Source of the DNA: Streptomyces sp. Edi4
GTDB taxonomy: Bacteria > Actinomycetota > Actinomycetes > Streptomycetales > Streptomycetaceae
Length of the DNA stretch: 64,000 nucleotides
Assembly: GCF_040253615.1 (NCBI RefSeq)
Contig: NZ_JBEJGY010000001.1
Span: 1-64,000, forward strand
Reading direction: 5' to 3'
The translations under genes and the position numbers were made by a program. This document shows, piece after piece, positions 32,579 to 42,382 of the stretch; the stretch's first letter is position 1, and every line of letters starts with the position of its first letter. The notes beneath the pieces are model-generated. The model saw only the letters and a program-made list of their open reading frames with translations, was not told where the DNA came from and made no database searches.

Positions 32579-33504
32579 CAGTAGATGCCCTCCTCGAATT
32601 CCAGGCGCGCGATAGCTGTGGTGGCGACGTCGGCCTGGAGGACGCCTGCGTTGTTCTGGTCGAGGGAGATCAGAGCCTGCAGGGATTGCGTGGTGCCGCG
32701 CATGGCCGCGGGCACGGCGACAGTGTCGGCGCTGATCAGGTGGATGCGGGAGGCGCTGCCGGTCTCGAACCACACCGACTGCCCTTGCACCGCGCCGACC
32801 TTGAACGCCGAGCCGCCCCACACGCTGCCGCTCATGACCTGCACCCCGGCGATGGTCATCTCGGCGCGCATGGTGACGGCCCACGGCGGTACCTGGACGT
32901 CCCACTGGGCTACGGGCGGCCATGCCACCCACTGGCCGGCGCGGTTGCCCGGCCAGTCCTGGTCTCCGGCGGGGCTCGCGGTGTAGATCCGGCTGGTCCG
33001 GCGCGGGTTCGCGACCTGCCGCATGTCTCTGATCATCGAGGCCGTAACCGTGCCGGTATTCGCCGGGAGGTTGATCAGCGCGAGCGGGATCGCGGAGTAG
33101 CCAGCCGGGACGGACGCGTAGACCGGGGGCACGCCGGAGATGACGTCGAAGGTCACGATCGGGTCCTTAGCCGGGTCGCGTCCGCCCTCGTACTGCGGGT
33201 CAAGGACACGCAAGACGACCAAGTCGTTGCGGGCGTTGGCTCCGGTCGGAGCGATCTGCACCGTTGCGCTGCCGATGTTGTAAGCGGAGTAGTGACCCTG
33301 CCAGGGCGAGGCGCGACCCTGGATGATGGCGGAGCCGTCACCGACCTGGACGCCGCCTGCGGGCACGGTCAGGGGGCTGACCTTGAGGTCGCCTCCCTGG
33401 GTGACGCCCTCGCCGCCGCGCGCCAGGTCCCGGATCATCATCCTGAAGCTCTGAGCCGAGTGCGTTGCCCCGTTGGTGAGCAGGGGGGCAGGGGACAGGG
33501 TCAT
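32578..33504 (-). CDS. Minor tail protein
   Basis: 308 aa, beta-rich, with a Gly-rich centre and no enzymatic motif. Sequence like LLTNGATHSAQSFRMMIRDL at the N-terminus and RMRQVANPRR-like middle is usual in actinophage baseplate or receptor-binding proteins. ATGA overlap with the distal tail gene. Role in host binding inferred from position. Confidence 0.65.
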   Translation of the reverse strand: MTLSPAPLLTNGATHSAQSFRMMIRDLARGGEGVTQGGDLKVSPLTVPAGGVQVGDGSAIIQGRASPWQGHYSAYNIGSATVQIAPTGANARNDLVVLRVLDPQYEGGRDPAKDPIVTFDVISGVPPVYASVPAGYSAIPLALINLPANTGTVTASMIRDMRQVANPRRTSRIYTASPAGDQDWPGNRAGQWVAWPPVAQWDVQVPPWAVTMRAEMTIAGVQVMSGSVWGGSAFKVGAVQGQSVWFETGSASRIHLISADTVAVPAAMRGTTQSLQALISLDQNNAGVLQADVATTAIARLEFEEGIY

Positions 33505-34403
33505 GATGCTGCTCCTCGGAGGGTGGGCCAGGCCGGCCGCCAGGTGACGGTCAGCCGGGCGGAGTTGGTGGGGTCGGTGGCCTGCCAGCGGATCTCGCTG
33601 CGCCCGGGCGGCAGGCTGAAGGCGTCCAGGCGGCCAGCGGTCAGGGGCACGCTGCCGCCGTCCCTGCGGAGCACGGAGCGCCAGGTGGGCCGTGTGTCGA
33701 TCTCCACCCAGTCGTCGCGTCCGATGACGGTGTCCAGGCGCAGCACTTGGCCGCTCTCGACATGGGTGATGACCGGGGTGGCGCAGGGTCCGTCGATCCG
33801 CAGGATGGGCCACGTGGGGGCCTTGCCCTCCACATCGATCCAGCCCGGTCGCTCTGGTTCGCCCGGGGCCGGGGTGACGACGATGGGCGCGACAACGGGC
33901 GCGGTGAAGCCGCCTCCGACGACTGTCCGGAGCGGCAGCACCAACTGCTGCTGGTGGTCTGCGTAGAAGAGCTGGTCCGCCGTCAGGAACTCAATGTCGA
34001 GGGGGACCCATCCGTGGACGAGGCGCTCAAGGTCGGCGTCGGCCTTGCGCAGGCGTCCGAACATGACGCGTACGTCCCGTCCCGGGAACTGCATGCGCAA
34101 GGCGGTGGTGGCGCCGCCGGTCAGGCGCAGTGCCGGGTCGTCGTGGAGCTCCTGCAGGGCGCCCAAAATGTCGAGAGCGGCTGCGGGGTTGCCGGGGGTC
34201 TTGATCGCCGCGTCGATGCGGATGGTGCGGCCGTTGTAGTAGTCGGCGCCCAGCCATGTGCCGTCGGAGTGCGGCGGCTCCACGTCGCCGGTACGGACCG
34301 TGGCGCGGCCCAGTCCCTCGATCGTGGCGACCGGCACTGGGGTGTTGGTCCCGATGACCATGCCGCCAAGGTCGTACTGGAAGTCGGTGAGAGGTGTGGT
34401 CAT
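33501..34403 (-). CDS. Distal tail protein (Dit-like)
   Basis: 300 aa directly after the tape measure with a 4-nt overlap, the standard Dit position. N-terminal beta domain with GATTALRMQFPGRDVRVMFG and a LVHGWVPLDIEFLTADQLFY segment typical of phage tail-component domains. Forms the ring joining tail tube and tip. Confidence 0.75.
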   Translation of the reverse strand: MTTPLTDFQYDLGGMVIGTNTPVPVATIEGLGRATVRTGDVEPPHSDGTWLGADYYNGRTIRIDAAIKTPGNPAAALDILGALQELHDDPALRLTGGATTALRMQFPGRDVRVMFGRLRKADADLERLVHGWVPLDIEFLTADQLFYADHQQQLVLPLRTVVGGGFTAPVVAPIVVTPAPGEPERPGWIDVEGKAPTWPILRIDGPCATPVITHVESGQVLRLDTVIGRDDWVEIDTRPTWRSVLRRDGGSVPLTAGRLDAFSLPPGRSEIRWQATDPTNSARLTVTWRPAWPTLRGAAS

Positions 34404-37400
34404 CGGCGTACCCCGCCTCGCTGGGCGCGGCGTACCTGGTAGCCGATCGCGGCGGCGATCTGCTGCTCGGTGGCGCCGGGCCGGTCGATCTGGATGGTCT
34501 GTGTGCCGATCAGCGGGGCCGCCTGCTGGATGACGATGACCTGGACCCGGCCGGCGGAGGCGTCCTGACGGCCCACCAGGGCGTAGCCGAACCGGCTGGC
34601 GACGTCTCCGAGCACGTTGGTGGCCTGCGGGCGCTTGGACAGGCCGAGCGGCAGGTATGCCTCTCCCCCGGTGCTGGGTTCGGCGAAACGGACCAGGCCG
34701 TTGCTGGTGGCGTAGATGCCCTCCCGGATGCCGCCATCCGCATACGACAGGCCACGCTGCGCACGGCTGAGGTCGTCGAGGAGCTTCGAGCCGCGGTCAC
34801 CCAAGGCCGTTTTGACCTGCTGGCCGGCCTTGGCGAGGACACGGATGATCTCGTCCTCGGCGAGTGTGGTGGTGTCGGCGACCTGGTGGAGGCCGACCTT
34901 GCTGGAGGTGACGGCGCCGATGATCTGGACGATTTCGCCGGTCTCGTCAGAGGTGAGCTGTGCGCCCGCGGTCTTGGCCTGGGTGTTGGCCTGACTGGCC
35001 TTGCCCCGGTCGCGTACAGCCTGTGCGGCCAGGTCCTGGGCGGCGGCGTCGCCCTGCTGGTTGAGCTGTGCGGCGAGGTCACCGAAGCCCATCCCCGCAA
35101 GCTTGATCAGGTTCTTCTGGAAGTCCGCGTTGGTGTTGTTGGCGGTGGTGAGCTCGCGCGTGTAGTCGGCCAGCGAGGCCTTCGCCGTGTTGGCGAGGCC
35201 TCGCAGATCGGATGCCATCTGGTTGAGGTAGGTGCGCGAGCCGGTGGCCATCTTGTGGACCAGGTCGACGCCGTCCTCCCCCATCGCCTCCAAGGCCTTG
35301 GCGACGTCGGTGCCCGCCCGGGCGGCCACGGTTGCCAGCTCGTTGCGCCAGCGCTGTGCGGTGCCCACGCTGGAGTGCAGCTTCTTGGCGAAGACGCCCA
35401 GGTCGAACTTGCCGTCCTTGTCCTGGGAGGAGGACGCGACGGAGGACAGCGTGTTGAGTGACGCCGGCGTGTAGCTGAAGTTCGTGCCGGTGCCCCCGCC
35501 GTTGGCGTACCAGGTGATGCTGGCCGGGTCACCGCCCAGGCGCCGGACGGTCTCCTCCAGGATCCGCCGGGAACGCGGGCGCTTGGATGGGGCGTGGGGG
35601 ATGTAGCTCTCCCCCTGCGTCTCCCGCTCCGCCCAGACCCGGTACTCGCCGCCGCGGGCGATCTGGGCAACGTGGCTCTCGCGCATCCCGCCGTCGGCGA
35701 AGGCCAGCACCCGGCCCGGCGCCGAATACACGTTGCCGTTGGCGTTGGTGCGCAGGTAGGGGTTGGCGGGCGGCGGCGGGCCGACGTTGACGTACGGGGA
35801 GTAGTTGACCCGGACGGAGACGGTCTTACCGTGGACGCTGTCGATGGCGCCCTGGATGGATGCGGCGGCCGACGTCGGTGTGCCGGTGGGGATGGTGATC
35901 TCGACCGTCTTGCCGTTGGTGTTCTGGATGGTGAAGCCGAGGCCCAGCAGCGCGGCCCGCGCGTCGGCGGTCAGCGCGGTCATCGTGAAGGTGCGGCCCT
36001 GCGTGGCATTGATCCGCCCCTGCAAGTTCTGGAGGTTGGCGATGCCGTCGGCCGTCAGGGCGTTGACTCGGACGGACTTGTCCGGGACAGCCGACATCTT
36101 GGCGATCAGCGCGTCCAGCTCGGCCCGGGCCGCCAGCGTCGGCGCTGTGATCTTGTATTCGCGGGTGCTCGGGATGAGCTCGACGGCGTAGTGGAGGTCC
36201 TGGAGCTCCTTCTTGGCGTCGTCGCCCAGCGCATCCACCTTGACGGTGCGCTTGTCCGGGAACCGGGCGAACTCGGCCTGCACGGCGAGGAGTTCGGCCA
36301 GGGCCTCGCCCATGCCCTTGGTCTGCAGCAGGATGCTGACCCGGCCCGGGATGAGACCCATCTTGTCCGCGACCAGGCCGGCCTCGTCGCCGACGATGCC
36401 GTACTGCCCCAGCAGCTTGATCGCGGCATCGCGGGCCTTGTCCATCTCCGTACGCGCTGCGTTCAGTGACTCCGGCAGCGTCTTGTCCGACTTCTGCGCG
36501 AAGTCGTACGCGGCCAGGGCGGCGCTGGCCGCCGCATCGGAGATGCCGTTGAGGCTGCTGAAGAGCTGCTGCCCGTTGCGCGTGGTGGTGTTGAGCGTGC
36601 CGTTGAGCCCGAGCAGCACCTTGCCGTAGTCGCCGCTCTTCTTGATTCCCTCGTCGACGGCCTCCCCTGCGTTGAGGATCGCCTCATTGAGCCGCGCCTG
36701 CGCGGCCTGGACGGACACCGAGCCGCCGCCGAGCAGGTCGAGTGCGTCCTTCAGGCCGCGGGTGCGGCGGTCCGCGTCCCCGCTGGTGTCCGCGAGGTCC
36801 TTCACCGCCAACTTCAGCTTGTCGTACGCCGACAGCGCCCTGCCGGAAGGATTCTGCGCCTCGGCCAGCCGCTTGGCGTCCGTGACGCTCTGTTCCATCT
36901 CGCCGCGCATGTCCTTGAGCGCGTCGGCGGCCCGCTTGTACCGCTCGCCAGTGTCGGTGTACTTCAGGACGCTCGACTTGCCGCCGGCCTGGTCAACGTA
37001 GGCCTTGTTGGCCTCGGCCAGATCGCGGTACTTCTTCTCCAGCGCCTCGAGGCTGCTGCCCTGGCCGAGGTAGGCATCCGTCAGCGTCCGCATCGACGTA
37101 CCCGACTGCTCCATGACGTCGACCAGCCGGGTCTTGCTGTCGTGGAGCTTGTAATCGAGGAGGGTCTGAGCAGCCGCGGCGCGCACGTTCGTGTCGATGA
37201 CGCCGCCAGAGTCCCGCAGGGCCCGGGTCAGATCGGCGATGCGCTGCTGGTGTTCGGCGGCGGCCTGGGCGGCCTTCTGCTGGTAGGAGGCGAGCATCCC
37301 GAGGCCGACGGTGATGCCGAGCAGGGCGATGCCCCAGGGGCCGCCCATGATGCCCATCAGGCCGCGCATGGCTCCGGCCAGTCCGGTGCCGGCCGCGCGG

Positions 37401-39583
37401 GCCATGCCGTTGAGGGTGCCGGTGAAGCCGCTGCCGGCCGTGCTCGCGGTGCGGAAGGAGGTGGCCATCGCGGCGAGCAGCGGGACGCGGGCCTGTAGGA
37501 CGGCGAAGGCGGCGCCGAACCGGGACAGGCTCGTTCCGCTGGCCGAGGCCAGAAGGCGCATGCCCGTCATCTGCGCGTTGAACGACGCGAAGGCGCCTGT
37601 CACGCTGCCACGAACGGTGCCCGCCAGGCCGGAGAGCATCGGGCCGACGCGCCGCCACAGCAGGATGGAGGCCAGGGCGGTCTGGATCGGTCCGGGCAGG
37701 GCGCCGAACGCTCCGACGAGAGTGCCGACGACCTGGCCGACCGGCACCAGGACCCCGGAGAGCCAGCCCACCGCGCTGGCCAGGGCGTTGACGACGAGAA
37801 CGACGATGTCGAGCGTGGACGCAGCGCTGCTGCCGTCGCCGCCGAGGCGGGCCAGTTGGTGACCGATCGGTGCCAGGCCGTCCGCGACGTTGCCGAGGAC
37901 GTCCATCAGCGACCGGCCCGCGTTGATCAGCAGGTTGAGGCCGTCGGCGAGCGCGTGCTCTCCCAGCGCGCGCAGCGGGCCGATCAGTTCGCGGGCCTTG
38001 TCCATCAGGCCGCCCAGGCCCGCGTTGGCCTTCTCGGCCAGGCTCGGGCCGTAGACCGTGGCCAGGTCGTGGGCGTAGTTGATGCCGGCGGTGATGTACG
38101 GGGTGGCCCGGGCGAGCCCCGAGGTCAGCCCTCGGGTGAGCCATTCCAGGCCGGGGGCCATGCTGCTGTAGATCTCCAGCCCCGTGGTCCTGGCCTGGGT
38201 CTTGAGCTGGGTCATCGCGCCGGTCAGGCCCTTGGACTGGGCCGCGGCGATCTGGGCGGCCTTGCCGTACTGGCTCACCGTGTCCAGGCCGGCTTGGAAG
38301 GCCTCGAGTCCCTGGTGTCCCAGAGCGACCATGCCGCTCATGCCGGGCTTGCCGAAGGCCTTCTTCACGGCTTCGATGTAGTCCTGCTGGGTCATGCGGT
38401 GCTGGGCCCGGTTCAGCCCGTCGATGACCGTGGCAAGGCCCTTGAACTTCCCGGTGGAGTCGAAGGCCTCGATGCCGAGGGCCGCCAGGCCCTGGCGCAT
38501 CTGCTTGGTGGGGGCGGCGAGGTTGGACAGCGCACCGCGCAGGGTCGTTCCTGCGGTCTGGCCGATGATGCCGCTCTTGCCGAGCCCGACGACGGCCGCG
38601 GCGGTGTCCTGCAGGGACACTCCGAGCGCGTTCGCGACCGGCCCGGCGTACTTCATGGCGTACCAGATGTCGCGAATTCCTCCGCTGGCTCCGGTCGCTG
38701 TCGCCGCGAGGGTGTCGGCGGCCTTGCCCGCCTGGTTGGCGCCCAGGCCGAACTGATCCATCACGTCACCGAGGTACATCGCGGCGTCGGCGGCCTTCAC
38801 GTGGAGGCCGGTCGACAGCTCCAGGGCGGGGCGCGAGGCGATGATGGCCTGGTCCGCCCTGAAGCCGGCTTTCGCCAAGTCGACCATGGCCTCGGCGGCG
38901 TCCTTGGCCGTGGTCGCGGGCAGCGTCAGGTCGGATCCCAGCTGCTTGGCGACGGCCGCCGCGTACTGCATCTGAACCGCGTTGGCGCCGGTCACGGCGC
39001 CGAACTGGTTCATCTCCTTCTGGTATTCGTTGCCTTGCTCGACCAGATCGTGCAGGCCGAAGACCAGGGCGCCGCCGGCCAGCAGACCGGTCAGGCCCGC
39101 CAGCCGCGAGCGCAGGCGGGAGGCGGCGGAGTCCATCTGGCCCAGGGAGTGGGTGCCGCGGCTGCCGACCGTTCCCAGGCGGGTGTCGGCGGACCGGGCG
39201 GCCCGGGCCAGGGCCGTCAGGTCGCGGGTCGCGGCCTGCAACTGGCGCTGCATGGACCGCAGGTCGGCGGTGTTGTCGCGGGTCGCCGCCGTGTTGGCGC
39301 GGGTGGCCGTGGCTGCCCGGTTGGCGGCGGCACCCAGGCTGCGCAGATCGCGGCTCGCCCCCGAGGCGTCATGGCGCACGTCGCGCAGCAGGGTCCCGGC
39401 GCCGCGCAGGCCGGTGGTCAGGGTGCGCAGGCCTCCGGCACCGCCGCCGAGCGCGGTGAGGTTGCGGCGGACGGCGTTCAGGTCGCGGGAGAGGTCTCGG
39501 GCGGCGGTCGCGGACTGGCGCAGCGTGCGCGCGAGGGCGTCACCGTTGCCCGTGAGGGCAACCGAGAGGCTCCACGCGACCAC
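34400..39583 (-). CDS. Tape measure protein
   Basis: 1727 aa, the largest gene. Coiled-coil N-terminus (ARDLSRDLNAVRRNLTALGG and Asn/Arg-rich heptads to about residue 130), repeated Ala/Gly helices, hydrophobic segments mid-protein (WGIALLGITVGLGMLASYQ), and no visible lysozyme or peptidase motif. GTG 39583 follows AAGGAG by 7 nt. By the usual 0.15 nm per residue, tail length would be around 260 nm (inference). Confidence 0.95.
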   Translation of the reverse strand: MVAWSLSVALTGNGDALARTLRQSATAARDLSRDLNAVRRNLTALGGGAGGLRTLTTGLRGAGTLLRDVRHDASGASRDLRSLGAAANRAATATRANTAATRDNTADLRSMQRQLQAATRDLTALARAARSADTRLGTVGSRGTHSLGQMDSAASRLRSRLAGLTGLLAGGALVFGLHDLVEQGNEYQKEMNQFGAVTGANAVQMQYAAAVAKQLGSDLTLPATTAKDAAEAMVDLAKAGFRADQAIIASRPALELSTGLHVKAADAAMYLGDVMDQFGLGANQAGKAADTLAATATGASGGIRDIWYAMKYAGPVANALGVSLQDTAAAVVGLGKSGIIGQTAGTTLRGALSNLAAPTKQMRQGLAALGIEAFDSTGKFKGLATVIDGLNRAQHRMTQQDYIEAVKKAFGKPGMSGMVALGHQGLEAFQAGLDTVSQYGKAAQIAAAQSKGLTGAMTQLKTQARTTGLEIYSSMAPGLEWLTRGLTSGLARATPYITAGINYAHDLATVYGPSLAEKANAGLGGLMDKARELIGPLRALGEHALADGLNLLINAGRSLMDVLGNVADGLAPIGHQLARLGGDGSSAASTLDIVVLVVNALASAVGWLSGVLVPVGQVVGTLVGAFGALPGPIQTALASILLWRRVGPMLSGLAGTVRGSVTGAFASFNAQMTGMRLLASASGTSLSRFGAAFAVLQARVPLLAAMATSFRTASTAGSGFTGTLNGMARAAGTGLAGAMRGLMGIMGGPWGIALLGITVGLGMLASYQQKAAQAAAEHQQRIADLTRALRDSGGVIDTNVRAAAAQTLLDYKLHDSKTRLVDVMEQSGTSMRTLTDAYLGQGSSLEALEKKYRDLAEANKAYVDQAGGKSSVLKYTDTGERYKRAADALKDMRGEMEQSVTDAKRLAEAQNPSGRALSAYDKLKLAVKDLADTSGDADRRTRGLKDALDLLGGGSVSVQAAQARLNEAILNAGEAVDEGIKKSGDYGKVLLGLNGTLNTTTRNGQQLFSSLNGISDAAASAALAAYDFAQKSDKTLPESLNAARTEMDKARDAAIKLLGQYGIVGDEAGLVADKMGLIPGRVSILLQTKGMGEALAELLAVQAEFARFPDKRTVKVDALGDDAKKELQDLHYAVELIPSTREYKITAPTLAARAELDALIAKMSAVPDKSVRVNALTADGIANLQNLQGRINATQGRTFTMTALTADARAALLGLGFTIQNTNGKTVEITIPTGTPTSAAASIQGAIDSVHGKTVSVRVNYSPYVNVGPPPPANPYLRTNANGNVYSAPGRVLAFADGGMRESHVAQIARGGEYRVWAERETQGESYIPHAPSKRPRSRRILEETVRRLGGDPASITWYANGGGTGTNFSYTPASLNTLSSVASSSQDKDGKFDLGVFAKKLHSSVGTAQRWRNELATVAARAGTDVAKALEAMGEDGVDLVHKMATGSRTYLNQMASDLRGLANTAKASLADYTRELTTANNTNADFQKNLIKLAGMGFGDLAAQLNQQGDAAAQDLAAQAVRDRGKASQANTQAKTAGAQLTSDETGEIVQIIGAVTSSKVGLHQVADTTTLAEDEIIRVLAKAGQQVKTALGDRGSKLLDDLSRAQRGLSYADGGIREGIYATSNGLVRFAEPSTGGEAYLPLGLSKRPQATNVLGDVASRFGYALVGRQDASAGRVQVIVIQQAAPLIGTQTIQIDRPGATEQQIAAAIGYQVRRAQRGGVRR

Positions 39584-39607
39584 CGACGCGCTCCTTCTTG
39601 CTGGGGG

Positions 39608-40518
39608 TTATTCGCGGTGGTCCCGGCGGGTGAGCGCCCGGGTGCGCTGTTCGTGCCAGACCCGGGGCACGAGGCCGACTTTGACGCCGTGGCCGTGCGG
39701 GCCTTCGGGGACGTGTTCGCGTTCGGTGGCGATGAGTTCGCAGCCGGGGCAGCGGCTGGTGGTGCCGACGTAGGCGAAGCGGTCGCCGCCCTCGTCCTCG
39801 TCCCACTCCTCGTGGCGAGTGCCGCAATCGGCGCAGGTGGCACGGGTCAGCTCGAGGTAGGCCAGGGCCTTTTCCCGGTCGCGGGGGCTCCAGGTGCCGT
39901 CGCCGCCGAGGAATCGCGAGTGCGGGATGCCCCAGCGATTGCACAGCTCGAGTTCGGCCCTCAGCCGGGGATCAGCCCGAAGTCTTTTCCCCAATCAGCG
40001 CGCTTCACGTTCTGCGCGGCCAGCGCCGCCTGGAACAGCTCGATGCGGTCGGCCGGCCCCCACTCGGAGAGGAGTAGCGCCGCGTCCTCCTCGGTCATCG
40101 GATCGGCGGACGAGGCGGCGATCAACGCCGGGGGAAACGATTCCTCATCCCAGTCGCCGCCAGCGGCTGCCTGCTCCTCGGACGGCGGGTGCTCCTTGAC
40201 CAGCGCCGTGAACGCCTCACCTGGCAGGGCCCGGAAGACCAGCACCTCGGCGTCGGCGTCATGGGCGGCCCGGGCCTTCTCAAGCGCCGTGTCCGCGGCA
40301 CGCGCCTCCCGGGCGAGTTCCTTGTTGTCCGGGTCGGTCTCGGCGAGCCGACGTGCGCTGCGGGCGGCGCGCCGCGCTTCCTCGAAGGCCTCGCGCAGAT
40401 CGGCATCCTGCCACAGCGTCAGGCGGACCTCCGCGGCCTTCCGGGCGCGAAGCCGAGCAAGCTTGGCCGACCAGTGGGCGTCTGCGGCGACCGCCTGCGG
40501 CGGCGGGACGGCGCTCAC
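39608..40518 (-). CDS. Tail assembly chaperone, frameshift fusion
   Basis: Predicted -1 frameshift product of about 303 aa. Frame 0 is read from 40518 to the slippery site at 39991-39985, then the -1 frame to 39608. The frameshift-only part (125 aa) contains a zinc-ribbon-like CADC ... CPGC and a His/Arg-rich tail. Analogous to lambda gpGT, which recruits major tail subunits to the tape measure. A stand-alone TTG start at 39994 is the alternative. Confidence 0.75.
39961..40518 (-). CDS. Tail assembly chaperone (gpG-like)
   Basis: 185 aa between major tail protein and tape measure. Helical, highly charged (AREARAADTALEKARAAHDA), ending DWGKDFGLIPG. It overlaps the major tail gene at 40515-40518 and carries the slippery sequence shortly before its stop. 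Confidence 0.8.
   Translation of the reverse strand: MSAVPPPQAVAADAHWSAKLARLRARKAAEVRLTLWQDADLREAFEEARRAARSARRLAETDPDNKELAREARAADTALEKARAAHDADAEVLVFRALPGEAFTALVKEHPPSEEQAAAGGDWDEESFPPALIAASSADPMTEEDAALLLSEWGPADRIELFQAALAAQNVKRADWGKDFGLIPG
39985..39991 (-). other. -1 ribosomal frameshift site GGGAAAA
   Basis: Frame-0 codons TGG GGA AAA place the heptamer as G GGA AAA, a classic X XXY YYZ slippery site. A -1 slip continues into the frame that stays open to 39608. Seven codons remain before the frame-0 stop. Confidence 0.8.
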
Positions 40519-41042
40519 TGGGCGTCCTTCTTCGCGAGCTGAGCGGGCTTGTCCGGGACCGGCTGCCCCTGAACCGGGCGCCGCACGATCGTGAACTTCA
40601 CCTCGAACTTCGCGGCCTCGTTGTCCGTGGTGTAGGCCGGGGACTGGGAGCCGACCCGGACCGGGAAGACGTCCATGCTCTTGGACTTGGGGACATCACC
40701 CTTGCGGAGCATGACGACGTTGCCCTCCGTGCCCTTCCTCAGAAGGTCCTCGATCGCCTCAGTGATCTTGTCCTCGTAGAGGGTGAGCGCGGAGTCGTCG
40801 GCCTTGTCGGAGCCGGGGATCGAGGAGTTGAAGTCATCGCCCATGTCCGGCGTCTCGATCGCTTGGTTTTCCAGCGTGAACCCGGAGATCGCGGCGATCG
40901 CCGCAGACAGGTTGGTTCCCGCCTCCAGCTCTGCGCGGGTCGGCACGAGGCCGACCTGGTCCTTGATGGTGGGCAGCCACAGAAAGATGCTGATGCCGCG
41001 CCGAGAGAACTTCTGCACCGGCGTGCTGATGGGCAGTGCCAT
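40515..41042 (-). CDS. Major tail protein
   Basis: 175 aa, the normal size for a tail-tube subunit, upstream of the chaperones. FLWLPTIKDQVGLVPTRAEL and a KFEVKFTIVRRP beta segment fit the tail-tube fold. Ends with a Lys/Ala tail. ATG 41042. Expected to polymerise around the tape measure. Confidence 0.8.
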   Translation of the reverse strand: MALPISTPVQKFSRRGISIFLWLPTIKDQVGLVPTRAELEAGTNLSAAIAAISGFTLENQAIETPDMGDDFNSSIPGSDKADDSALTLYEDKITEAIEDLLRKGTEGNVVMLRKGDVPKSKSMDVFPVRVGSQSPAYTTDNEAAKFEVKFTIVRRPVQGQPVPDKPAQLAKKDAQ

Positions 41043-41124
41043 GGATGAGGCCCCTTGGAAACGCTGAACCGATATTCGGGTGCGTCCGCGAGAGGGGCCG
41101 CCGCGGTGCGGGCAGTGCCGGAAC

Positions 41125-41559
41125 TCAGCCGGCCAGGGTCCAGCCGAGCCGGAACCTGATCACATAGGAAACGATAGCGGCACCGGGATCAGCGTCGATA
41201 CCAGCGTCGCTGTCCAGCTCCCGCAGCCAGCACAGCCAGCCCGGCACCTTCAGCTCCCACCTCCACTCCCCCAACGCCGGGTCACGGGCCAGGACAGCAG
41301 CGCGGACCAGGTCGGCCAGCCACTCCGCCTGCGCGTGACTGCGGGCAATGCAACTGACCTGGTACACGGTGAAGGCGTCCTCACACAGGTCGGTGAGCGG
41401 GGCTCCGTCCAGAGTGAGTGGCAGCGAGTACAGCACCGTGTACGGGGGCGTGGCCGGAGTGCCGGCGGCGACGGGGAGGCTGCCGACGCCGCACGGCTTG
41501 CCGGTCCCCGTGCTCAGCAGGGCGGCAACGGCGTCGGTGACCTGGCGGCGCTCGATCAC
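41125..41559 (-). CDS. Tail terminator-like protein
   Basis: 144 aa from GTG 41559 in a GTGA overlap. RQVTDAVAALLSTGTGKPCG at the start and a Trp-rich beta core (WRWELKVPGWLCWLREL) resemble gpU/DUF3168-type terminators that cap the tail tube. Position before the major tail gene agrees. Confidence 0.65.
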   Translation of the reverse strand: MIERRQVTDAVAALLSTGTGKPCGVGSLPVAAGTPATPPYTVLYSLPLTLDGAPLTDLCEDAFTVYQVSCIARSHAQAEWLADLVRAAVLARDPALGEWRWELKVPGWLCWLRELDSDAGIDADPGAAIVSYVIRFRLGWTLAG

Positions 41560-41957
41560 AGGGCCTCCAGCACGGCGCGGCCGATGCGTTCGGCGAAGTT
41601 CTGCTGGATCTGAGCTAGGGCCGGGGCGACATGTGGGAAGGGCGGCTGGGCGTAGGCCCGGCCGCGGGCGTCGGTGCCTGTGAAGCCCAGCTCCAGGCGG
41701 CGAGCCTGCGGAGCGAAGGTGCCCACGGTCGCGGTGGCACCGCCGCGCCGGGTGCGGACGTCGACCTGCCAACTCGCGCGGTAGGCGCCCGTGATGACAT
41801 TGGGCCCGGGTCGTCCGCTGGCGGAGGCCTGGATGAGGGCCTGGAGCACCATCGCCTCGTGGCGTATGGCGGTGGTGGTGGCCGGGCCGATGGCGGTGGC
41901 CGCCGTGGTGATGGCGGTGGCGAGTTGGCGTGCGTCGGTGAAGCGGCGTTCGGTCAC
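41556..41957 (-). CDS. HK97 gp10-like tail completion protein
   Basis: 133 aa. Layout with an N-terminal helix pair, GAYRASWQVDVRTRRGG and RLELGFTGTDARGRAYAQPP followed by PFPHVAPAL matches the gp10-family pattern (a glycine-rich beta part then HPAL-like motif). Overlaps both neighbours by 4 nt. Confidence 0.75.
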   Translation of the reverse strand: MTERRFTDARQLATAITTAATAIGPATTTAIRHEAMVLQALIQASASGRPGPNVITGAYRASWQVDVRTRRGGATATVGTFAPQARRLELGFTGTDARGRAYAQPPFPHVAPALAQIQQNFAERIGRAVLEAL

Positions 41958-42382
41958 CGCGTCTCCGTCTCGTTGTTCTCGTCCAGCCAGGTCACCCGCA
42001 CCACGAGGAGGCTGCTGGCGCCGGACGGCTGGACACAGCGCCAGGAGCGGCCCACCAGGGTGGGGTCCTGGGAGGCGTGTACGACGGTGATGGTGTCGTC
42101 GCGTTCGGCGATTGGGGCGATGGTGGGAGTGAGGAGCCGGTACGGGTTCTTGGGGTCGTCCGGGTAGGGCTGGCCGGCGAGCGGGGTGACGACGCCGGGG
42201 GCCTGGGAGCTGTCGTAGACCGCGCCCGGCCCCTCGTAGACGACGTGGGGCGGAACGGGCTCGAGTTCGCCGGTCTCCGGGTTGAGGACGGGCGGCCCGG
42301 CCGGGCGGCTGATCCGGACCGTGTCCCCCATCAACATCTCCTGCAGGACCGGGCCGAGCGCGCTGAGGTCGAGGCGGCTCAT
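41954..42382 (-). CDS. Head-tail connector protein
   Basis: 142 aa. GDTVRISRPAGPPVLNPETG then VVYEGPGAVYD and a beta C-terminus (LLVVRVTWLDENNE) resemble head-closure/stopper proteins (DUF6093-like) of actinophages. ATG 42382 overlaps upstream by 4 nt. Confidence 0.65.
   Translation of the reverse strand: MSRLDLSALGPVLQEMLMGDTVRISRPAGPPVLNPETGELEPVPPHVVYEGPGAVYDSSQAPGVVTPLAGQPYPDDPKNPYRLLTPTIAPIAERDDTITVVHASQDPTLVGRSWRCVQPSGASSLLVVRVTWLDENNETETR

Noticed and set aside
37856..40594. Long rightward frame (912 codons) antisense to tape measure and chaperones
   Set aside because: High-GC shadow frame: low-complexity translation, no ribosome site, and it opposes clearly homologous late genes.
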